From NCBI RefSeq assembly GCF_965363235.1, contig NC_134841.1:32889440-32953439 (forward strand): DNA of 64,000 bases, given 5' to 3'. Within the stretch, counting starts at the first letter, position 1, and the number at the start of each line of letters is the position of its first letter. The notes under the pieces are model-generated. The model was not told the DNA's origin. It saw nothing but the letters and a program-made list of their open reading frames with translations, and ran no database searches. Source of the stretch: Mytilus galloprovincialis. Its lineage: Eukaryota; Mollusca; Bivalvia; Mytilida; Mytilidae. Both the position numbers and the translations under genes were made by a program. Below are positions 37,408-48,557 of the stretch, piece by piece.

Positions 37408-37520
37408 TTCTGTGGTCTTGCGGTAGAGTGCTCGACTCAGAGAAAAACACAGTGTCCGGAAGTGTGAAATGTCTTTCTTACGGACTGTTACCTTGTTAAT
37501 AAAATAAGTACGTCAAAAAT
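37408..37520 (+). repeat. tRNA-derived SINE-like remnant
   Basis: TGTGGTCTTGCGGTAGAGTG followed by CTCGACTCAGAG resembles the 5-prime half of a tRNA with its A box. I see no matching B box (GGTTCGANTCC type) downstream and no cloverleaf, so this is at best a decayed tRNA-derived SINE and not a tRNA gene. Confidence 0.3.
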
Positions 37521-37860
37521 CCGGCTCAGCGTGTCGGTCTAGTACAAAGCAGGGTTCATATTCATTTAATTAACAGTGACCTGTCCTCGTCCAGAATATT
37601 CATTTAACATGCATTTGAACGTTACACTATTTTTCAATATCGTCATCATCTTGAACTTAGATAGCATTGGGTTGATTTTAAGCAAATTTACAAAATGAAA
37701 CGTTTTTACCATGATTATAATGTGAATGTACCCAAATTGCACCTATTTTGATCTATTTTGACTAGGTTTTTTTCACATGTTTATTTTTGATAGGCTCAGA
37801 CAGAAGTGTCCATCATTCTGTGTTTAATTTGTTTCTTTATCCTTATTAACTATATAGTTC

Positions 37861-37951
37861 CACAGGCACTCGTCTTAGATTTTCCCCCTATATATCTTTA
37901 TATAACATATACAGGTATATAGGGAAAAAAATTCTGAGACGAGTGCCTGTG
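37861..37951. mobile_element. 91-bp hAT-type MITE with 8-bp target duplication
   Basis: Perfect 15-bp inverted ends (CACAGGCACTCGTCT and its complement AGACGAGTGCCTGTG) enclose an AT-rich middle that itself folds (CCCTATATA...TATATAGGG). The direct repeat TATAGTTC flanks both sides, at 37853-37860 and 37952-37959. An 8-bp duplication fits the hAT superfamily. Confidence 0.8.
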
Positions 37952-38246
37952 TATAGTTCCACCAATTTAAATTAAATCCATATCAGATAATAGACTGAAA
38001 AATGGATTTGAACAGACCTCTAAACGATCCATAATTATGTAAAGAGTACCCAATTTTTTGTTAAATGGGTGCAATTAGAATACTCGGTACATTTTTTTTT
38101 TATACTGTGACGTTATATAACTAGACCGGTCTTGGGGGTGTCGGGTCCGTTCGCGCAAAATACGGTTAATTTATTAATGTTTTAAGATTTATAGAGTAAA
38201 AGAAAGACAACTCGAGTGTGTAGTTGCATTAAAAATAGGTAAACAA

Positions 38247-41200
38247 ATGGCGGCAGAAATTGAGTCGAGTGATGAAGAAATCGTTAGTTCTCGACGTCGA
38301 AGATTAAGTTCTGGTAGAAAAAGACAGTTGTTCACAGATTCTGGTAATGATTCCAGTGACGCGGAGAACGAGTGTTGTACCAAACGAGACAAACAAGTAA
38401 GTGTGTGTTTACTTAATATTAATATCTTCCGTGCCATGGGGCAAATACTGTAAATTTGTAATTTAGCTATAAATAGCAATTGGTTTTCCAATTCCTGATT
38501 TGTAACCATCAATTTCAATATCGATAGGATTTTCTGAGAACTTTTTAAAACTGTTTAAGACCACAATAACCTGAGTTTCTAACTTGGAATAATAAGTGAT
38601 AAAAGCTATATGCTTACATTTCAAATAATAAATTATCGTACATGACCGAGTACCCAAAATTTGATATGATATTAGATAAGATAAGATAACTTTATTAGCA
38701 CTAACACATTGACAATAAATGGTTTTATCGCTATTTTGTGCATTTTTCCTTTGATATTTTTTGTGATTTTTTCATATAATGCTACTCGCTTGAGATGGAA
38801 AATTATCGCTAGAAACTAATCAGGCACGTGGCGTTTCTAACGAAACTGACATGAAATTGACAACGTCGTCATAGGTAAAATAGCGATAAACTGGGTTGAG
38901 TTCAATATCGTAGCAGCTACGTAGCGGCTATCAGTATTTATGTAACAACTAATATATAGCTACACGTTCAATAGTGAAAATCTACGTAGCACTACGTAGC
39001 TGCTACGATATTGAACGCAGCCCAGATTATCATTGGTCATCTCAACTCGATTGCCTTTCTCGCTTTCGCCGTCCCGGCTCAAGCGAGAAAATCAATCTCG
39101 TTGAGATAATTATAGATTATCGTTGATCATCTCAACGAGATTGATTTTCTCGCTTGAGCTGGTACAGCGAAAGTGAGAAAAGCAATCGAGTTGAGATGAC
39201 CAATGATAATCTGTTTATCGCTATTTTACCTATGACGACGTTGTCAATTTCATGTCAATTTCGTTAGCAACGCCACGTGGCCTCCCTAGTTTCTAGCGAT
39301 ATTTTTTCCATCTCCAGCGAGAAGCATGATATGAAAATTATCACAAAAAAAGATCAAAAGAAAAAAGCACAAAATAGCGATAATCAACGATAATCTATTA
39401 TAAATGGCAACAAATTATAGACAAACTACAATAACATATATATAATGAAGGAGTGACAGTGGATAATTAATATATAAAAATAAAAGAGAAGCATATATAC
39501 ATTCTTACAGAAATCAAGTACCTTTTAATAATGAGTTTCTCAACAACAAGCATTCATTCAAATAATTGACAACAAATTTTAATATTGTTTGGGAATTACT
39601 ATTTAGAATTGATATAAGCAAGTTATGTGATAAAGAAGGTAATTTGTTGTTCAATAGGACATTATTTAATTTTTTAATGAGGTTATCTCTCGCATAGTTA
39701 TAAGAGGAACATTTTAAAAGAAAATGTAGTTCATCTTCAATGTCTCCATTGTTGCAGCAAAGACATACCCTACTCTGCTTTGGTATTTTTAGATATCGCC
39801 CTCTTTCAATAGATAAAGTATGAGCACTTAACCTCAATCTACATAATGTTGCATATCCAACTATCTCCGTCATCACGTGACTTTTACACTTAAGTTGTAT
39901 ATCGTTAATGGCCGATTGATTATCAATGAAAGTGAACGGGGTACATAGATAAAACGGTCATAACTTTTTTGTTATAATGTATATTTTCCCTCCCAACCCC
40001 GTGTTTTACAGTTAATAAATTTTTACAATTAAATATGTTTTAAGTTTCAGTTCAGAAATATGATTTCATGCTTCGAAATAAGTTTGAATATTGAGGTGAC
40101 ATAGCCACACAGCCTCCGTTGACATCTTCGTTAAAACTCGATAAAATTGCAATGGGACCTTTTTGTAAAATCAATTTTCTCAACTAATTTATTGGTACTT
40201 ATATCCTCCCAACTCCTAAAAAGATCGACAACATATTCATTTAAATGAAATCGCAAACCATATCAGTTCAGGTATTAAACTTTTTGCTTCGAAATTTGGT
40301 TGAAAAGTTCATATTTTGGCAGTTTTCAGTAATATTTTCAAAATGGCGGCCACTGTTGAGGGTTCACAACGACACGACATGCCGGTATTAATTTTATATG
40401 CATGTTATAAATTACTATACTGTGTTTTTATCGTCAATTTAATGCAAGTACAATGTGCATCTATCACCAACCTTTCCATTTAGGAAAATTGTCAAATTAT
40501 TTACAGCACTTCTTTTGATGGAGGTTTGAATTACTAGAGGGAGGTATGCTTACACTGTACATGTTTAATCATTTATTCAAATGAAGAGGTGCATATATTT
40601 AAACTATTTGTCTTTTGTACCTAATGGTCTGTGTCCAAAATGATGTCTTGTATCGTACTACTTCCTGTGGGTCCATTTATTGGATTATATAATACACTTC
40701 TTTTTCCATTTTATCAATCAGTCCCTGGGAAGAAGTTCAGAACGTATCCGGAAGCGACATTCCCAAGAGTTTCGAATGCCTGATAAGAATGATTACTGGA
40801 ATAAAATTCCCGACTGTCACAGTACTGTAGAGAGTGTGAAATCTTTGACACCGAGGAAAGTGATCAGCAACTTAACTAAAGTGTAAGTTTACATATACGT
40901 TTGTTTTACTAGGCAAAAAACTTGTGTATGGTGGTAAATCTTGACCCAAAGTATTGAACCATTTTAAACAGCACATATTTTCATTTGAGAATTAAATGGA
41001 CAGTGCTACGATATTGGTGGGTCGACGTTTCACGATGAATATCATACATCATGACATAATATTACATTTACCAAAAAAGTCATGGTAGTAAGTATAGTCT
41101 AATATTGTTTTACATGTCTTTGCGGACTAGCAAAACAACTTGAAATAACTCGTTCATATGAATTAGCCATCTACAATGATTTACACGTTACAGAATATAT

Positions 41201-42551
41201 TCACTTTTATCTATATACAGGTACAATAGTTACAATGCAGATACATATGATACTGATGAAGATGAATTGAGCGAGTTTATTGTAGAAGATGATGAAATTG
41301 ATGACGAAAACAGTACAAGCGATGGAACTGACGATGATGAAAAAATGCATACGGTAGTGGCATGACTGTTCAATTCGTTTAAATTTCAATACTTAATGAA
41401 TGGCTTTTATTTATTTTGAATTTATTGAACCATAAAATTAATTTTTGACTCTTCACATTGAATAATCCGCGAAGCGGATTATGTTAAATGTGAACAGTCA
41501 AAAATTAATTTTATGGTTCAATAAATTCAAAATAAATTATTGCCATTCATTATAAATAAATTTCTATCAAAAATAATGCTCAAAGATATATATTAATACC
41601 AATAACAACGTACACAGATGTTTGCGTATGAATACACAACGTTAGAGTGGGCGTGTCTCCATAAAAATTGATAACATTGAAAATAAAGCCAATTCTTTTA
41701 GCCAATCAGAAGACAGTAAATACACCAAATTTCTTTATTATGTAATACAGCTTTATAATATTTTTAATCATTAAATTCGTGCTTGTATAGTGATATATTC
41801 ATGTTATTATTTTCATTTTTTTAAAAGATCCTCTTTAATATATAATTCTCAGGTCAGTTGTTTATGTCATGGAAATTTCGAAAATTTGATTACTTTTGTC
41901 TTGCCTTAAAGCTTTCCGTAATTCATCAAATCATACGACCTATATTTCCGTAAAAGTGTTTGGTTTTTTTTTTCAAATATAAAAATATGCCATTGGATGA
42001 TCTTGGATATATCAAATATTAAAAACTTGAATTCAAATATCCATTTAAAGGTAAAGACATGTTTTTAATAATACTATTATTGTTTTTTTCAGGGACGCAT
42101 AGATCGGAACAGAACTGAATTTTCTGAAACAAAATTACATAGGCTTCGCAAGATTTCAAGTTCCGATTCAGAATCGGAGGGAAATCAAGTCAACAATGCT
42201 ACCAATCAAAAGGAATCAAACGATTTTAGCAAAAATCATACGAATAATGATACTAGTGTATTAAAAAAGCAAATACTCTCAAGTTCAGATGAAGAAAAAG
42301 ATGAATCTGTTGATGGTACATTAAATAATGAATGTTTTGAACAAGAATCTGAATCTGAAAGTGATGATAACATACATAGTACTTGTAGTAAGAGGAAACG
42401 GAATATAGAGAGTAGTGATTCGGATTCAGGTTCCGAAAGTAAAACGTCTAACTCTCGTAGAATGTCAGCTACAAACAGGACAACAGAACGTTTAAAAAAA
42501 AGACAGGAATTATTTAGAGAACTTAAAGAAACAAGACGAAAAGCGTCGTAG
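38247..42551 (+). CDS. Acidic, Ser-rich nuclear-type protein, 4 exons, 300 aa
   Basis: Exons 38247-38396, 40722-40882, 41221-41353 and 42093-42551 join at GT-AG sites in one frame (903 nt, 300 residues). The protein opens MAAEIESSDEEIVSS, followed by a basic patch (RRRRLSSGRKRQ). Exon 2 is basic with an aromatic DYWNKIPDCHS segment. Exon 3 is very acidic, with DEDELSEFIVEDDEIDDENS at about residues 115-135; the short (E/D)FIV(E/D)D-type motif is seen in several nuclear proteins. Exon 4 is rich in SSDSESE and SSDSDSGSES clusters, which look like casein-kinase-2 sites, and ends in a basic helix (RLKKRQELFRELKETRRK). This suggests a disordered chromatin- or DNA-repair-associated factor, but I do not recognise the family and give no symbol. 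If intron 3 were retained, translation would stop at 41363-41365. Promoter elements are not evident upstream. Confidence 0.75.
38730..39395. mobile_element. Long palindromic element inside the LINE
   Basis: Arms match inverted over about 260 bp. ATCGCTATTTTGTGCATTTT pairs with the right end; GACAACGTCGTCATAGG (about 38858) pairs with CCTATGACGACGTTGTC (about 39229); the centre is near 39110, between GAGAAAATCAATCTCG and CGAGATTGATTTTCTC. No coding capacity is seen. The left arm is broken by a smaller element (38891-39027). The whole lies within the LINE 3-prime region, so it is younger than the LINE. Confidence 0.75.
38891..39027. mobile_element. Small MITE nested in the palindrome
   Basis: Inverted ends of about 34 bp begin CTGGGTTGAGTTCAATATCG on the left; the right end, read on the other strand, is CTGGGCTGCGTTCAATATCG. 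Both continue TAGCAGCTACGTAG. The interruption has no partner in the right arm of the surrounding palindrome, which shows it inserted later. This gives a nesting order of LINE, then palindrome, then this element. Confidence 0.75.
39961..40721. other. Intron 1, 3-prime part
   Basis: Nothing recognisable apart from the polypyrimidine tract and acceptor (TTTTATCAATCAG) that end at 40721. Confidence 0.4.
41395..41551. mobile_element. Hairpin MITE in intron 3
   Basis: An almost perfect inverted repeat with arms of about 75 bp (AATGAATGGC at the left, GCCATTCATT at the right) is centred at AATCCGCGAAGCGGATT near 41470. It lies 41 bp after the exon 3 donor. It would form a long hairpin in the pre-mRNA. 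No coding capacity. Confidence 0.85.
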
Positions 42552-42605
42552 TGGTTAGCAATGTTGTTACGTTAAATGTTGTTCTACTTTTCATCTATAT
42601 TATAT

Positions 42606-42611
42606 AATAAA
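42606..42611 (+). promoter_or_regulatory. Polyadenylation signal AATAAA
   Basis: It lies 55 nt after the stop codon of the 38247-42551 gene, a typical distance, and supports that exon as terminal. Confidence 0.65.
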
Positions 42612-42839
42612 ATTCAAAAGCATTTAGTGTTCCAAATCCGTAAAGTGAGTCGATCAGATTGAACGACGGAATATTTAAAGCGCACAGAAAAAGGCAGTAA
42701 GCTGGATAGCGACATACATTGCGTTATACAAAAGGTCATCTACGAACTTATGCGAGAAATCTTAAACGTACAGATAGCTTATAACAGTCCCTTCGTACAG
42801 ACGAACATACTTGGATGCGTATTTAAAAAAATCCCACTC

Positions 42840-43895
42840 TTTTTTATACCGATTTTTTTTTTTTTTTTTTTTTGTATATTGGTATCACGTCGTCGTCGTC
42901 GTCAGCGTCGTTCGAAGACAGATGATTTCCGGATAATAACTTTAGTATAAGTAAATAGAAATCAACACAAGGTCTATAACCACTAAAGGAAGGTTTGGAT
43001 TGAATTTGGGTGTTTTGGTCCCAACAGTTTAGGAATTAGGGACCAAAAAGGGGCACACAAGCATTTTTCTTGGTTTTCGCACTTAGTAAATAGAAATCTA
43101 TGAAATCTAAACACAAGGTTTATGACCACAAAAGAAAGGTTGGGATTGATTTTGGGAGTTTTGATCCAAACAGTTTAGGAATTAGGGGCCAAAAGGATCC
43201 AAATTAAACTTTGTTTGATTTGATCTAAAATTGAATTATTGGGGTTCTTTGATATGCCGAATCTAACCGCGTATTTAGATTCTAAATTTTTGGTCCCGTT
43301 TCAAATTGGTCTACATTAAGGTCCAAAGGGTTCAAAATTAGACTTAGTTTGATTTTTACAAAAATTGAATTATTGGGGTTCTCTGATGTGCTAAATCTAA
43401 ACATGTACTTACATTTTTTTATTATGGGCCCAGTTTTCAGGTTGGTCCAAATCAGGGTCCAAAATTAAACTTTGTTTGACTTCAACAAAAATTGAATATA
43501 TGGGGTTCTTTGATATCCTGAATCTAACCATGTATTTAGATTTTTGATATTTGGGCCCCTTTATCAAATTGGTCCACATTGAGTTCTAAAGGGTCCAAAA
43601 TTGAACTTTATTTGATTTCGTCAAAAATTGAATTCTTGGGATTCTTTGGTATGCTGAATCTAACAATGTATTTAGATTTTAGATATTGGATCATAATAGG
43701 TAAAAGTCCACTTTAAATTTTTTAAGTTCTTAGACCACATTCATTCTGTGTCAAAAACATATTCTTCGACAACTATTTAATCACAATTCAAATTCAAAGC
43801 AGTATCAAGCTTGAATGGTGTGTCCATACTTGTCCAAACTGTGCAGGGTTCGGCCTCTGAGGTCGTATCAAGCTGCGCCCTGCGGAGCATCTGGT
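42840..43895 (-). mobile_element. Non-autonomous element, family A, copy 2
   Basis: This is a reversed copy of the element at 3358-5250. It ends with CTGCGCCCTGCGGAGCATCT at 43876-43895, carries the GAATCTAACCATGTATTTAG-type blocks reversed, and near its other end has the GTATCACGTCGTCGTCGTCG tract matching 5180-5215. It lacks the insertion and the 35-bp array seen in copy 1, so it shows the uninterrupted structure. It begins about 290 bp after the gene at 38247-42551. Confidence 0.6.
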
Positions 43896-44985
43896 TTTCT
43901 GTTCCTTCGAGTCTGTTTAATCAGAAGTCTTTGTCTCTTGCTTTTGTATTATCTCATTGTTTACTTACGAAAGCAACGCCCTGAGCTGAATTAACCTAGT
44001 GCTAGAAAATGAAAATATCACGTTTCCAGTTTTATGCGTCCGAATATTTTAAAACAATGGATTTGTGCGTTACAGAACACGTTAGGAGCTGTATATGACC
44101 AAAGGGAACTTAAATAAAAACAAAACAAATACATAAGGTAAATTTTTCTGAAAAAGTTGGAACATTGTAACATGCATGATGCAGCATCATATGGAAAATA
44201 CATTTCTCATTATATTTGTTCCACGGATTGTGTATGCTAATGATTTCCTTATTGGATGATTGTTGCTTACAGGAGAGCGTGTAAACCAATGTTTCATAAT
44301 GATATTGCCACAATTCTGTCCTCATTTTTTCGTCTTCATGTTACTTTATAATAATATGTATGTTTTTTAATATTTGGTTTCTCTGTTCGTTGTTGTTTTG
44401 TTTTTTTAGCAATGGTGTTATCTATCTTTATACGTCACTCGTTCTATTTGAGCAGTCAAAATGCGTTGACTGTATATTTCTATGTCATATACAGTCACTG
44501 ACCCGATATCACAAATGGAAGTTTTTAACGATCTTGACTGGCTATACAGCCCTTGCACGGTATCACTTTTCCTCATGAATATTTAAATAGAATTTGCGAA
44601 ATCATAATTAATTATTCATACGACCTCTTTTACCTTTTCTTGTTTCCAATGTTTACAACGATGCGTGGAACGACTCAGACTTGTTTCTTTGATAATTTTT
44701 GGAAAAAAATATTTCACTTTTTAGTATTTTTTGTTTGCAACCTATAAATCATTATGTTTTATGCTTAATGCTGATATTTTAGTCCATATTCAAACGAATT
44801 CGTTCACCGTCGATCGCGAGTTTCAACAGGAAATGTACATTTCATCGTGTTGTATATTTCTCCGCCTGCATGATGCGAGGCCTTATTAACGGGGATTTTT
44901 TTTTATAATATTTAAATCAAATAAATATCATTAGCACATTAAACAACCATTGAAAACGTTTTTGGTTTTTTTTTCAGATTGCAGT
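43896..44985. other. Gene-free region
   Basis: No supported gene; short open frames are AT-rich and lack domains. I see no clear repeat. Confidence 0.35.
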
Positions 44986-44988
44986 ATA

Positions 44989-45132
44989 AATACAATAACA
45001 GTGCATTGACTTGACATATTAACGATATAAGGATTCGGCCCGAAACGGGGAAATAGCTCGGCATAGCCTCGCATTTTCTCGTTTCTAAGCCTCATCCTTG
45101 TATTGTTGATATGTCAATGCACTATTATTGTC
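44989..45132. mobile_element. Hairpin MITE
   Basis: ACAATAACAGTGCATTGACT at the left is complementary to GTCAATGCACTATTATTGT at the right, with arms of about 60 bp running inward to a GC-richer centre (GGCCCGAAACGGGG). No coding capacity. Confidence 0.75.
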
Positions 45133-46712
45133 TATCTCTCCGACCTGTGTATTTTTGCAATTCTCTTCATTTTCTGCATCAGTAATTTAAATGTAGAATA
45201 AAAAGACAACGTTTGTGTAAATCTTTTTAAACCTCTGTGTTCATTATCGACGTCATGTCGAAATGGGTCATGACAATTTCTGTTTCATAACTGATTGACA
45301 AGATATCCTTGAACCGATAAATCAATTATATTAGGACAGTATGTGATAAGGGCTTTTTTTTTATGAAATGTAAACTGTGATTTAGAATTTATACTTGTAT
45401 AGACATTTAAAAGATTTAAAATGATAGTTCTAAGTTCAAAACCTGTAGTTTCGGATTTACTAAGGAAAAAAAAACATTGTGAAACGTTTCCCAAAAATAT
45501 TTTAAAAGCTTTTGTTCCCTCACTTATGTAGTACACGTGGGAGCCAACAAATGATCATTGCAGCGTCAATCTGAATACGAACAACACGTCTGTAATAGCT
45601 TTTTACTATGTTCAGTCTGGGAACATTATAAAAATGTTCACTGGTAAAAAAAAAACTGACCTAATATTATGAAATTGTTAAAACTGTTGATGATCAATAG
45701 TATTATTGTGTTTTCTAACAACCACATCAAAGAGTACCTTTTCAGAGAACGCCATGGGCTGTTTTGGTTGTGTGCTCAAACGTGTTAGACCTAGAAACAA
45801 TAAGCAAATGTTCTTTCACAATTATTCAGATATGAATAAAAAAATCCAACACATGTTTAACTGACCTTGAAACAAAAGAAAAAAATGAATTAAATGGAAA
45901 TACCAGTTGACGACAATTTGTCAAATATATAATTGACACCATATCGTGACTTAAAACTACATGTGCCCATCGATATCTATCTCCGCGGCTGTCTAGTTTG
46001 GTCTACATTCAGAGCAAGGAAAATGATTTCGAAAATGTATTCCATGTTCAATTAACTTTTCACCGATTTGACCTTTAGAATGTTAGTGATAACCATGACT
46101 TCGTGTCTTATCTTCTGGGTATTTCACTTCCATATTTACGATTTGATTGTTCACGGGGATGGCACCAGGTAAAGCATTTATGACATTTTGACAAAAACGT
46201 TACTTGTGGCTTATGTTTCTAAATACTTTAATATTTGACTCGCACTGACAGCTTCCTGTTCTTGATCGAACTAAGATTTTAATATTCATTTTTAAGTTAG
46301 GATTTCTGTAAAAAAAACATGCAAAACAGGAATTGATTGATATCTGTAGGTCAATAAAATTGAAAACTGCTTTACCAGCATATTGCAAATACTATTTAAT
46401 TAACTATTCTCGCAAACAGCGGAGATTAAGTCGGATTTTATGTGACAGTGCTCATCTTTTATTTTTCCGGTAGCAGCCACGAAAGTTTTTTGTGCAATGA
46501 AGTATACTTTTTTGTTGCAAATTTTGTTCAAAAATATTTAACATTAAATTTTATAACCTGGGGTCTAGATATTGGTCCTCGTTTCACAAACTGAGATCAC
46601 GGTACGAACTACCATGGACTATTATGCATGCAATGACACAGCAACCTAACGACACAAAACACCAAAGATATAGAGAGTCGTGCTACATTGTGTCGATCAA
46701 GACAGATGTGTT
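45133..46712. other. Gene-free region
   Basis: No supported gene. A minus-strand 83-codon frame at 45285-45536 has moderately balanced composition but no recognisable domain. A GGTCAAT-poor tract around 46625-46680 (GCAACCTAACGACACAAAAC) resembles 34918-34970 and is probably repeat. Confidence 0.3.
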
Positions 46713-47193
46713 AAAACAACGTATAAAGCTCTAAATCGTCAAAATCAATAAAACAACGTATAAAGCTCTAAATCGTCCCAATCAATAAAACAACGTATAA
46801 AGCTCTAAATCGTCAAAATCAATAAAACAACGTATAAAGCTCTAAATCGTCCCAATCAATAAAACAACGTATAAAGCTCTAAATCGTCAAAATCAATAAA
46901 ACAACGTATAAAGCTCTAAATCGTCCCAATCAATAAAACAACGTATAAAGCTCTAAATCGTCCCGATCAATAAAACAACGTATAAAGCTCTAAATCGTCC
47001 CGATCAATAAAACAACGTATAAAGCTCTAAATCGTCCCGATCAATAAAACAACGTATAAAGCTCTAAATCGTCCCGATCAATAAAACAACGTATAAAGCT
47101 CTAAATCGTCCCGATCAATAAAACAACGTATAAAGCTCTAAATCGTCCCGATCAATAAAACAACGTATAAAGCTCTAAATCGTCCCAATCAAT
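46713..47193. repeat. 37-bp tandem repeat, exactly 13 copies
   Basis: The unit AAAACAACGTATAAAGCTCT plus AAATCGTCCCGATCAAT repeats 13 times with changes only in a three-base window. The first six copies alternate TCAAAATC and TCCCAATC (a 74-bp dimer, three times), copies 7-12 all have TCCCGATC, and the last has TCCCAATC. This shows very recent unequal exchange or slippage. There are no unique spacers, so it is not a CRISPR array. Confidence 0.95.
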
Positions 47194-47935
47194 AAAAAAA
47201 AAACAGTTGAAAATAAATGTAACAGATATTTTTTAATCAATATAAAATTCTCAAATAACAAAAAACATTGATATGACCTACCGTGGATTACATTTACACA
47301 CTGTGACCTGGATTGAGAGTTGTCTCATATGAGACTCATACCACTTGATGGTTACCTTCTTTTTCTAGTATCTATTATATATATGACATAATGCAACCAA
47401 TTTTATATGTTGGGATTGAAGGCCAATTCCTACAAATTCGGAAATTTCGTAATGTTAACAGTAATTTTCTCAATGAACATATGAAATTATCTTAACCATT
47501 CAGCCACTGACTTATATAATGGCTAAGCCAATGACCTTCGTTAAACAGAATTGACGGGGTAAGCCAGTCACATTCGTAAACATCTTGATGATCACTATCC
47601 TTTTGACTAAAACTACCCAATTTAGTCAAAGATGACCTCTGAAAGTCATAGTAAAGTATGAATGTACTGAATAGATAATGACAAAATCAACAGTCCTTAT
47701 GATATTAAGATAACTTTATCATTATTTGTAAGCATGCATAACAAATAATATGCTATCTTGATTAGGTCTTCAAATCACGTGCATTGGTATGCCATTTTAG
47801 GATAAAACTTAATACATATGTACGTATTAATGAATAACATTTGATGTGGTATAACACCTCCACGTGCCAATGTGTACTCTCGTACTGTTACAACACATTT
47901 AAAGACAGCTAGTTTGGGTTTAGACTTGAAATTAA
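47194..47935. other. Gene-free region with reversed repeat B fragment
   Basis: A family B fragment in reverse lies at about 47290-47355, with GTGACCTGGATTGAGAGTTG and TCTCATATGAGACTCATACC. Otherwise nothing recognisable. Confidence 0.4.
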
Positions 47936-48557
47936 GACATCGTCTCCGACGTTTCGTCCACAAGGTTAATATCACCAGCCCAGTAGTCAGCACTTCGGTG
48001 TTGACATGAATATCAATTATATGGTCATTTAAATAAATTTCCTGTTACAAAATTTTGAATTTTTTAAAAAACTTCCCAGGAATAGATTACCTTAGCCGTA
48101 TTTGGCACAACTTTTTTGGAATTTTTGGTCCTCAATGCTCTTAAACCTTTTACTTGTTTGGATTCATAACTATTTTGATCTGAGCGTCACTGATGAGACT
48201 TATGAAGACGAAACGCGCGCGTATTAAATTATAATCCTGGTACCTTTGATTACTATTTACACCACTCGGCCGATGCCACTGCTGGTGGACGTTTCGTCCC
48301 CGAGGGCACTATCACTAGCCCAGTAGTCAGCACTTCGGTGTTGACATGAATATCAATTATATGGTCATTTAAATAAATCTCCTGTTACAAAATTTTGAAT
48401 TTTTCAAAAACTAAGGATTTTCTTATCCATGGAATAGATTACCTTAGCCGTATTTGGCACAACTTTTTTGGAATGTTTGGTCCTCAATGCTCTTTAACCA
48501 TGTACTTGTTTGGCTTTTTAACTTTTTTGATCTCAGTGTCACTGATGGGTCTTATGT
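47936..48557 (+). repeat. Tandem family F repeat, left of insertion
   Basis: Two units with a period of about 330 bp carry CCAGCCCAGTAGTCAGCACT, TCGGTGTTGACATGAATATC, TAGATTACCTTAGCCGTATT, TGAGCGTCACTGATGAGACT and GACGAAACGCGCG. The second unit is interrupted at 48558 by the Mutator-like element and resumes at 49610. Confidence 0.75.

Larger units (their letters stand above)
38684..39960 (-). mobile_element. LINE fragment in intron 1, with nested insertions
   Basis: The minus-strand frame 39876-39514 encodes 120 residues like the C-terminal tail of non-LTR retrotransposon reverse-transcriptase proteins: SAHTLSIERGRYLKIPKQ, then CLCCNNGDIEDELHFLLKC, a Cys-Cys-His-Cys-like knuckle common there. 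The 3-prime side continues through 39395-39513 and, beyond an inserted palindrome, to an AATAAAG and TTATC-repeat tail at about 38684-38730. The copy is 5-prime truncated, as most LINE copies are. The clade is uncertain. Confidence 0.65.

Noticed and set aside
37408-37480. tRNA gene
   Set aside because: Only an A-box-like 5-prime half is present; no B box, anticodon arm or acceptor stem can be folded.
45285-45536. 83-codon minus-strand frame
   Set aside because: Composition is moderately balanced, but there is no domain, splice context or conserved motif; possibly repeat-derived.
46713-47193. CRISPR-like regular repeats
   Set aside because: The 37-bp units abut with no unique spacers; it is a tandem array in an animal genome.
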